DNA from: Spinacia oleracea
Taxonomy: Eukaryota; Streptophyta; Magnoliopsida; Caryophyllales; Amaranthaceae
Assembly: GCF_020520425.1 (NCBI RefSeq)
Contig: NC_079492.1
Coordinates: forward strand, 138,946,361 to 139,010,360
Direction of reading: 5' to 3'
Length of the DNA: 64,000 nt
Positions 56,550 to 64,000 of the stretch are shown piece after piece. Every line of letters begins with the position of its first letter. The stretch's first letter is position 1. The position numbers and the translations under genes were made by a program. The notes beneath the pieces are model-generated. The model saw only the letters and a list, made by a program, of their open reading frames with translations, was not told where the DNA came from and searched no databases.

Positions 56550-59500
56550 ATGGCAAACAACAATTCATTCAACATTCGATCAATTCTCGAAAAGGAGAAG
56601 TTGAACGGGAAAAACTTCCTTGACTGGCAAAGGAACTTACAAATAGTTCTTATGCAGGAAGAAAAGGAGTATGTCCTAGATGAGGCGATGCCCGAAGCTG
56701 CAGGCGACGGGGTCACTCAGGCAGCCCTCAATCGTTGGATTGATGCCAACAAGGATGTGAAATGTCTAATGCTCGCCACCATGAGTGCGGATCTGCAGAA
56801 AACGTTCATCAACTCAGATGCTTTCACAATCATCAGTGAGTTGAAGAACATGTTCCAAGATCTGGCTCGAGTCGAAAGATTCGAGACTCATAGGCAAATT
56901 CTTGAGACCAAACTTAAGAAAGGCGAGCCCGTAAGTCCACATGTTCTCAAAATGATTGGACTCATTGAGAATATGAGTCGGCTGGATCAGCAATTTTCTC
57001 AGGAAATGGCTATAGACACCATCCTCCATTCTCTTCATAGCGGGTATGATCAGTTCAAACTGAACTACAGTATGAATAGTCTGGACAAAACGCTCACTGA
57101 GCTTCACGGTATGCTGAAGACCGCTGAAAAGACGCTCAAAAGTGATAAGCAGGATGTGCTTATGGTGCGTGGGGGCAAGTTCAAGAAATCTGGAAAGAAG
57201 AGGAATGCTAAGAAAGGTGGCAACAAGGCCAGCCCAACTAAGCAAACTGGCGCCAAATCTGCAAAGAGGAAGGTCAGTCAACCCACTTCTGAATCCGAAT
57301 GCTTCTACTGCAAGAAGAAGGGGCATTGGAAGAGAGATTGCTTGAAGCTAAAGGAAGATCAGAAGAACGGAACAGTCGTTCCATCTTCATGTATTTTCGT
57401 TATAGACTGTATACTTGCTAATTCAACTTCTTGGGTATTAGATACAGGTTGTGGCTCACACTTATGTTCCAATCCACAGGGACTAAGAAGAAGTAGAAAG
57501 TTAAGCAAGGGTGAAGTCGACCTACGAGTGGGAAATGGAGCACGGATTGCTGCATTAGCTGTAGGAACTTACAATTTGTCGTTGCCCTCCGGGCTAGTTT
57601 TGGAACTGGAAGAATGTTTCCATGTTCCAAGTCTTACTAAAAACATCATTTCAGTTTCTTGCTTAGATGCTAAGGGATTTTCCTTTTTAATAAAAGACAA
57701 TAGTTGTTCGTTTTATTTTAAAGAGATGTTTTATGGATCTGCTAGATTAGTCAATGGACTTTATTTATTAGATCACGACAAACAAGTATATAACATAAAT
57801 ACCAAAAAGGCCAAAAAGAATGATTCAGATCTCACCTATCTGTGGCATTGTCGATTAGGCCATATAAACTTGAAACGCTTAGAAAGTCTTCAAAAGGAAG
57901 GAATTCTAGAACCATTTGACTTAGAGGATTATGGTAAATGCGAATCATGTTTACTTGGCAAAATGACAAAGCAACCTTTCTCTAAAGTTGGAGAAAGAGC
58001 AAATGAACTATTGGGTTTAATCCATACAGATGTATGTGGACCAATGAGTACAAATGCTAGAGGTGGTTTCAGCTACTTTATCACTTTCACTGATGACTTC
58101 AGTAGGTATGGTTATGTCTACCTAATGAAGCATAAGTCTGAATCCTTTGACAAATTCAAGGAATTTCAGAGTGAAGTAGAGAATCAATTAGGCAAGAAGA
58201 TTAAGGCACTGCGGTCTGATAGAGGCGGTGAATATCTGAGCTATGAATTTGATGACCATCTGAAAGAATGTGGAATTCTATCAGAGTTGACTCCTCCTGG
58301 AACACCACAATGGAACGGTGTGTCGGAACGGAGGAACAGAACCTTGCTAGACATGGTCAGGTCAATGATGGGTCAGGCCGAACTTCCATTAGAATTTTGG
58401 GGACATGCACTAAATACAGCTGCACTCACTATAAATAGAGCTCCGTCTAAAGCTGTCGAAAAGACTCCATACGAATTATGGTTTGGAAAGCCTCCAAATG
58501 TGTCTTTTCCTAAGATTTGGGGATGTGAAGTATACGTCAAACGATTAATTTCAGACAAACTTCATCCAAAATCTGACAAATGTATCCTTGTGGGCTATCC
58601 AAAGGAAACAAAGGGGTATTACTTCTACAATACATCTGAGAACAAAGTGTTTGTTGCTCGAGATGGTGTCTTTTTGGAGAAGGATCACATTTCCAAAATG
58701 ACAAGTGGGAGAAAAGTAGACCTCGAAGAAATTCGAGTCGAACAACAAACTCTAGAGAATGCTCAAGATGACATTCAGGATGAAACTCAGAGATCTTTAG
58801 AAGAATCTGGTGAGAATCATGGTCAATCTAGAAATGTTACCCCGCGTAGATCGCAAAGATATAGATCTCAGCCAGAAAGGTACTTAGGTATTTTGACGAA
58901 CGAGAGCTATGACGTTCTATTACTTGAAAGTGATGAACCTGCGACTTACAAACAAGCTATGACGAGCCCTAGCTCCAAGCAGTGGCAAGAAGCCATGCAA
59001 TCTGAATTAGACTCCATGTCTGAAAACCAAGTATGGGATTTGGTCGATTTGCCAGATGGCTACCAAGCCATTGGAAGCAAATGGGTTTTCAAACTGAAAA
59101 AGGACAAGGATGGGAAACTTGAAGTTTTCAAAGCTAGATTGGTTGCAAAAGGTTACAGGCAAGTCCACGGTGTGGATTACGATGAAACCTTTTCGCCAGT
59201 TGCAATGCTAAAGTCTATTCGGATAATGTTAGCAATCGCTGCATATTACGATTACGAAATATGGCAGATGGATGTCAAAACTGCTTTCTTAAACGGCGTT
59301 TTAACAGAAACTGTGTTTATGACACAACCTGAAGGTTTTGAGGATCCAAAGAATGCTAAAAAGGTATGCAAGCTAAAGAAGTCAATCTACGGATTGAAGC
59401 AGGCATCCAGGAGCTGGAATATACGTTTTGATGAAGTAGTCAGTGACTTTGGTTTCATCAAGAACGCAGACGAATCTTGTGTATACAAGAAGGTCAGTGG

Positions 59501-60515
59501 GAGCAAAATTGCTTTCCTAGTATTATATGTCGACGACATATTACTTATCGGAAATGACATTCCTATGTTGAACTCTGTCAAGATTTGGCTTGGGAAATGT
59601 TTTTCGATGAAGGATCTAGGAGAAGCACAGTACATATTGGGCATCAAGATTTACAGAGATAGATCTAAAAGGATGATTGGACTTAGTCAAAGCACTTATA
59701 TCAATAAGGTGCTTGATAGGTTCAAGATGGCGGACTCCAAGCGAGGCTACCTACCCATGTCTCATGGAATGACTCTAAGCAAGACTCAGTGCCCAAAAAC
59801 ACTTGATGAGCGTAGACGAATGAATGGGATTCCATATGCATCATTGATTGGTTCAATAATGTATGCTATGATATGTACACGCCCGGATGTTGCGTACGCA
59901 CTCAGTGCTACCAGCAGATACCAGTCAGACCCAGGAGAGGCGCATTGGACTGCTGCCAAGAATATTCTGAAGTACCTGAAAAGGCACAAAGATGACTTCC
60001 TGGTCTATGGTGGAGATGATGAATTAATTGTTAAAGGCTATACGGACGCAAGTTTCCAAACCGACAAAGATGATTTTAGATCACAGTCTGGGTTTGTCTT
60101 CTGCCTCAACGGAGGAGCAATAAGCTGGAAAAGTGCTAAGCAAAGCACCATTGCGGATTCTACAACTGAAGCGGAGTACATTGCTGCACATGAAGCAGCA
60201 AAGGAAGCTATATGGCTAAGGAAGTTCATAGGTGAACTCGGTGTAGTCCCCTCCATTAAAGGACCAATAGCCCTGTATTGTGATAATAACGGAGCTATTG
60301 CACAGGCAAAAGAGCCTAGACACCACCAGAGAGTCAAGCATGTACTTCATAGATTTCACCTTCTACGAGAGTTCGTTGAAAGAAAAGAAGTCGAGATAAG
60401 CAAAATTGGAACTGATGACAACATATCAGATCCATTAACTAAACCTCTGCCGCAGGCGAAGCACAACTCGCACACTGCAGCTATGGGAATCAAGCATATT
60501 GGAGAATGGCTTTGA
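56550..60515 (+). CDS. E1 gag-pol polyprotein, intact
   Basis: An uninterrupted frame of 1321 codons from MANNNSF (an in-frame ATG at 56472 would add 26 residues). Domains, numbered from MANNN: UBN2-type gag about 1-220; CCHC knuckle CFYCKKKGHWKRDC 251-264; protease LDTGCGSH with Asp 298; integrase HHCC (His 433 and 438, Cys 464 and 467) and Asp 494, Asp 557, Glu 593 with D-D-35-E spacing; reverse transcriptase with Asp 908 (WQMDVKTAF) and YVDD at 993-996; RNase H with Asp 1166 (GYTDASF), Glu 1207 (TEAEY) and Asp 1245 (CDNNGA). The order integrase then reverse transcriptase defines Ty1/copia. All expected catalytic residues are present. Lineage within copia was not determined. Confidence 0.95.
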   Translation: MANNNSFNIRSILEKEKLNGKNFLDWQRNLQIVLMQEEKEYVLDEAMPEAAGDGVTQAALNRWIDANKDVKCLMLATMSADLQKTFINSDAFTIISELKNMFQDLARVERFETHRQILETKLKKGEPVSPHVLKMIGLIENMSRLDQQFSQEMAIDTILHSLHSGYDQFKLNYSMNSLDKTLTELHGMLKTAEKTLKSDKQDVLMVRGGKFKKSGKKRNAKKGGNKASPTKQTGAKSAKRKVSQPTSESECFYCKKKGHWKRDCLKLKEDQKNGTVVPSSCIFVIDCILANSTSWVLDTGCGSHLCSNPQGLRRSRKLSKGEVDLRVGNGARIAALAVGTYNLSLPSGLVLELEECFHVPSLTKNIISVSCLDAKGFSFLIKDNSCSFYFKEMFYGSARLVNGLYLLDHDKQVYNINTKKAKKNDSDLTYLWHCRLGHINLKRLESLQKEGILEPFDLEDYGKCESCLLGKMTKQPFSKVGERANELLGLIHTDVCGPMSTNARGGFSYFITFTDDFSRYGYVYLMKHKSESFDKFKEFQSEVENQLGKKIKALRSDRGGEYLSYEFDDHLKECGILSELTPPGTPQWNGVSERRNRTLLDMVRSMMGQAELPLEFWGHALNTAALTINRAPSKAVEKTPYELWFGKPPNVSFPKIWGCEVYVKRLISDKLHPKSDKCILVGYPKETKGYYFYNTSENKVFVARDGVFLEKDHISKMTSGRKVDLEEIRVEQQTLENAQDDIQDETQRSLEESGENHGQSRNVTPRRSQRYRSQPERYLGILTNESYDVLLLESDEPATYKQAMTSPSSKQWQEAMQSELDSMSENQVWDLVDLPDGYQAIGSKWVFKLKKDKDGKLEVFKARLVAKGYRQVHGVDYDETFSPVAMLKSIRIMLAIAAYYDYEIWQMDVKTAFLNGVLTETVFMTQPEGFEDPKNAKKVCKLKKSIYGLKQASRSWNIRFDEVVSDFGFIKNADESCVYKKVSGSKIAFLVLYVDDILLIGNDIPMLNSVKIWLGKCFSMKDLGEAQYILGIKIYRDRSKRMIGLSQSTYINKVLDRFKMADSKRGYLPMSHGMTLSKTQCPKTLDERRRMNGIPYASLIGSIMYAMICTRPDVAYALSATSRYQSDPGEAHWTAAKNILKYLKRHKDDFLVYGGDDELIVKGYTDASFQTDKDDFRSQSGFVFCLNGGAISWKSAKQSTIADSTTEAEYIAAHEAAKEAIWLRKFIGELGVVPSIKGPIALYCDNNGAIAQAKEPRHHQRVKHVLHRFHLLREFVERKEVEISKIGTDDNISDPLTKPLPQAKHNSHTAAMGIKHIGEWL

Positions 60516-61379
60516 TGTCTCTGTTTAATGTTTTAAAGTTTTAGAGTTTAAATCTTTGTAAAACATTATTGGTTAATCATTCACAATAAATGAAAAGAAT
60601 TCATTTTTCCATTTAATTTGTGGTTTATTAAATGATGAGTCCCTTCAATTTGACGATATATTCAAGATAGACTGTCAGGACCAGTCCTGTGACTAAGAAA
60701 TGTCTATCAAGTGAACTTGAATGTCAAAGGTTGAAAATGGTCCCTAATCGAAGTTTTCTATAAAATTGGACGCATAGAAAACGTTAGACGATTAGAATGC
60801 AAGATGACTAGTAGTTCTGTTTCTTGAACTATGTGGACATGGCAATGTCATAATCATTTGCATAGATACTTACTTTGGGAAGACTAGTATCGGACAAGAC
60901 CTATGAAACTTTACTGTAAGAGATGAAAGTCTGTCATAAGTAAATTTCATTAAATTATTAGACACTAAAACCTCAATACCTGAGTGATTTGAGATTACTT
61001 GTTTGAGAACTGGTTGCTTTGACGTTGACCAACCGTCGCACCGTAAAAGGAGGCTATAAAGGCAACGCTCAGGTAATCACCTATCAAACGAAGTCTAATC
61101 TCAAGATCGCAAGATTGGGATTGTCCTCCCATAAATCGGGATGAGATGCTTAAAAGTTGTACAAGGCCACTCGGAGAGCTAGAAACTGTGAAATGCATGG
61201 CCGTGCTCGGATGAATCATAGGCTATGATTATCTGTTTATTTGATCAGTTGAACTCTGAAACCGAGGAACACCTCTGGACATAATAAGGATGACAACTCT
61301 TACCTTATGTTCAAGAGCAAGCATCGAGCGACAAAGGAATTAGGAAATGCACACTTGTCCCTAAGGACAAGTGGGAGAC
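60516..61379 (+). other. E1 3' non-coding region, hairpin and polypurine tract
   Basis: About 864 bases, near-identical to 51518-52382. The hairpin CACTTGTCC/GGACAAGTG is at 61352-61373 and the purine-rich tract runs to 61379. No long frame. Confidence 0.7.
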
Positions 61380-62803
61380 TGAAGGAAATAATGCCCTTGG
61401 TCCAAGTATGCATTCTATGTTAAGTCTAATAAATGCGGTTCAGTATTAATTAACAAGTTAATAATTCAGTGAGATCAAGTGAGCTGAATGCCTAGCTAGA
61501 GGCCGCTTCAGTTCAAGTGGAATTAATGATATTAATCCACAGCTTACTCTTGACTGAACCCGTAGGGTCACACAAATAGTACGTAAACGGATCAAGTATT
61601 TAATGGCATTGAATACTCTATCTATGGATATTCGGAATCGACGGATCTTGGTTTCAGTGGGAGCTGAGATCGTCACAGGCAAGAAATGAATACTCCGGAA
61701 ACGATGATATTACCGGAAACGGAAATATGGATCGTATCGGAAATATAAATATTATCCAAGTCGTAGATGTTGCCGGAAACAGAAACATGGTACGTATCGG
61801 AAAATATTATCGAAAATGGAAATATTACCAGAATCGAAAATATTGCCGGAAACGGAAATATTGTCAGAATCGGAAATATTACCGGAATCGGAAAATAATT
61901 CCGGAAACGGAAATATTAAATATTTGTTCGAAACGGAAATTAATTCCGGAATCGGAAATGTTAAATATTGTTCGTATCGGAAATGAATTCCGGAATCGGA
62001 AATTTAATCGGAAGCGTATCGTACGAATAAGCATCGGACGAGGCCTGCCGGACGAGGCCCAGCACGAAGCCAGGCCATCGCCCAGCAAGCCAAGCGCGCC
62101 GCACAAACAGCCTCGCCAGGCCCAGCGCAAGGCCAGGCCCAGCAGGCCGTGGCAGCGCGCACAGCGCGCGCAGCGCGCGCGGGAGCTGCGTGGGCTTGCA
62201 GCTCGCAGGCCTCGCTGCGTGGGCTGCTGCTCGTGCGCACGCATGGGCGGCCCATCGTGGCTGCCGTGTGTGCGTGTGTAAGTGTTTGTGTTCGTGCACG
62301 TTTCCTAAAACGTGCAGAGTTCGGTTAATGATTAAATTCCTAATTCTATTTGATAAATTAATTAAATTAGAGTTCTTGTAGGATTCTAGGTTTAATCAAT
62401 TTGTATCTGAATAGAATTCCAATTCCCTTTCCATACCCCTATAAATATGTGGCCTGGGGTCACAATTTATAACGAGTTTTAAAAGTATTCAAAGTGAGTT
62501 TTTGAGAGAAAAATTCAGCCACACATCTTGCTCAAAAGTGCCGAAAATTCTAGTACCTTAAGGGCGATTCTAGTTGGTCAATCTTAAGGCGGATCCGGAC
62601 GTGCTGTGGACTATCTACGGAGGGACGACACTTGGAGTCCTAAAGACTTGTTCTTGCTCGGTTCGGGCGCAGCTAGGGAGGGCACGCAACAAAGAGTATG
62701 CATCTAAATTATGCTATATGATTATGTGTAAATAATATGTAATCCTGGGTTAATGGTTGTTTCCGCATGATTTATGTAATATCATATGTATCATAACCTA
62801 ACA
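61380..62803 (+). repeat. E1 3' LTR
   Basis: 1424 bases, pairs with 40268-41673. The differences are mostly G-to-A or C-to-T, plus an insertion in the GC-rich part (about 62150-62170). Followed by the duplication CCCTT. Confidence 0.92.
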
Positions 62804-62808
62804 CCCTT

Positions 62809-64000
62809 GCACGTTGATGGATCAGCTATCACTCAGCCCATTCCTCACATGGATGAAGCCCACCCTCTCCTCTTCTTTCTCACCCGCAGCAGCAGGTCAC
62901 TCATGCGCCTTCCCACCAGGCCAGTTCCCCAACTGGCGGGGCCCAATATCCTTCATCTCACTCTCCTACCCTAGCGAACCAGAATGTGACCCAGGGACTT
63001 ACCACCCGCCCCAAATTCGGCTTAGCCTACCTCCATCTAGCCTAGTTTTGCAATCCACGCCTACAATTAGACACATGACCACCAGAAGTCGACGTGGAAT
63101 TTACAAACCGAACATCAAATATGCCAATCATGCCCTCAAGGCCACAATGCCCTCCGTCTCTCCAATTCCTTGTAATACGGTTGGTTCTCTTAATGACCCG
63201 AATTGGAAACATGCTATGCAAGATGAATATAATGCTCTTTGATTTGGGAATTGGTCCCACCTCCTTCCAATGATTATTCGGTCATTGTGGATGTTTAGGC
63301 ATAAAAAGATATCTGATGGTTCTTTTGAGAGGCATAAAGCTCGTCTTGTAGGTGATGGCAAGTCCCAACGAGAAGGTATTGACTGCGATGAGACTTTTAG
63401 TTCGGTTGTCAACCCAGCTTCTATCCGGGTGGTTCCCAATATTGCTTTGGTAAAGTTATGACCCATTCACCAACTTGATGTCAAGAATGCATTCTTACAT
63501 GGCAATTTGATCGAGACTGTCTATATGCATCAACCTCTTAGGTTTCGAGATCTGGCTCGTCCTGATTATGTTTGTCTTCTTCATAAGTCTCTTTACGGTC
63601 TGAAACAGGCACCCCGAGCTTGGTATCAGCGATTTGCTGAATATGTTGCATCTATTGGTTTTTCTCACAGTACATCTGACAATTCTCTATTCATTTATGG
63701 CCATGGTCGTGACATTTCTTAATTTTATTATATGTGGATGATATTATTCTCACTGCTTCCTCGGATGCTCTTCGGCTCCATTATGTCCAAACTAGGAGTT
63801 TGCAATGAAAGATTTGGGCCCGTCAAGCTATTTCTTGGGTATTGGAGTCACCTGGGACAATAATGGTATTTTCATGGTGTCAGAAATCTTATGCAGAGGA
63901 AATTTTTCATTGGGAAGGAATGTCGAATTGTAAGCCTTTCCCAACTCCAGTTGACACCAAAGGTAAACTAAGCACTAATTTTGGCTCTCCGTATGACGAT
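62809..64000 (+). pseudogene. Decayed Ty1/copia pol, right part (reverse transcriptase), runs off the window
   Basis: Continues the pol interrupted at 40267. Recognisable words with stops between: TTRSRRGIYKPNIKYA, GSLNDPNWKHAMQDEYNAL, FERHKARLVGDG, QLDVKNAFLHGNLIETVYM, CLLHKSLYGLKQAPRAWYQR. The order and wording are those of a copia reverse transcriptase. Stops at about 63241, 63461 and 63720 make it inactive. It belongs to a different copia family from E1/E2. Confidence 0.85.

Larger units (their letters stand above)
40268..62803 (+). mobile_element. Ty1/copia element E1 with intact gag-pol, containing two nested insertions
   Basis: It starts TGAAGGAAATAATGCCC, ends ATAACCTAACA, and is flanked by CCCTT on both sides (40263-40267 and 62804-62808). 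Its LTRs are 40268-41673 and 61380-62803. They pair by shared variants (for example AATAGAATTCCAATTCCC and ATGTGGCCTGGG) that set them apart from the E2 LTRs. By eye there are about eight substitutions plus indels between them. Without its nested insertion it is about 10.5 kb. Primer site, polypurine tract and an uninterrupted gag-pol are all present, so it may have been active recently. Confidence 0.92.

Overview
The window is eukaryotic nuclear DNA, almost certainly from a dicot plant. It is AT-rich, its rare host-like genes have introns, and most of it is plant-type mobile DNA: Ty1/copia and Ty3/gypsy LTR elements, an RTE-type LINE, Stowaway-like elements, hAT-, CACTA- and Mutator-like elements, and probable Helitron ends. 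The species cannot be fixed from sequence alone; Caryophyllales (spinach or beet relatives) is a guess. There are no prokaryotic genes, rRNA genes or CRISPR arrays.

Layout. 1-4650: non-coding tail and probable 3' LTR of a Sirevirus-like copia element. 4840-6025: three small inverted-repeat elements side by side. 6520-17164: a nest in which a hAT-like element (8-bp target duplication), a 8.8-kb gag-only gypsy element on the minus strand (5-bp duplication) and a CACTA-type MITE (3-bp duplication) lie inside an older, doubtful outer element. Bases 12235-17597, covering half the gypsy element plus its flank, are repeated head to tail at 17598-22660.

23500-37000 is the only host-gene-like zone. 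Two oppositely oriented loci encode secreted eight-cysteine lipid-transfer-like proteins with Pro/Ser/Thr-rich tails. Both have the same layout: exon A (signal peptide plus eight-cysteine module), exon B (a second module with no signal peptide but an in-phase splice acceptor), and exon C (Pro-rich). On the minus strand, exons A+B+C give an uninterrupted frame of 276 codons. The plus-strand copy has a 1-bp frameshift in exon A. An RTE LINE (27510-30190) and a probable Helitron (32240-34874) separate the loci.

39765-64000 is a four-level nest readable from its target duplications. A decayed copia pol (39765-40267 and 62809-64000) is split by copia element E1 (40268-62803, duplication CCCTT). 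E1 is split by a Mutator-like element (43232-55275, 9-bp duplication) carrying a piece of a mitochondrial CHCHD/AT12CYS-type host gene. That element is split by a second copia element, E2 (43331-53780, duplication AGTGC). E1 keeps an open 1321-codon gag-pol frame; E2, inserted later, has a 1-bp deletion in pol.
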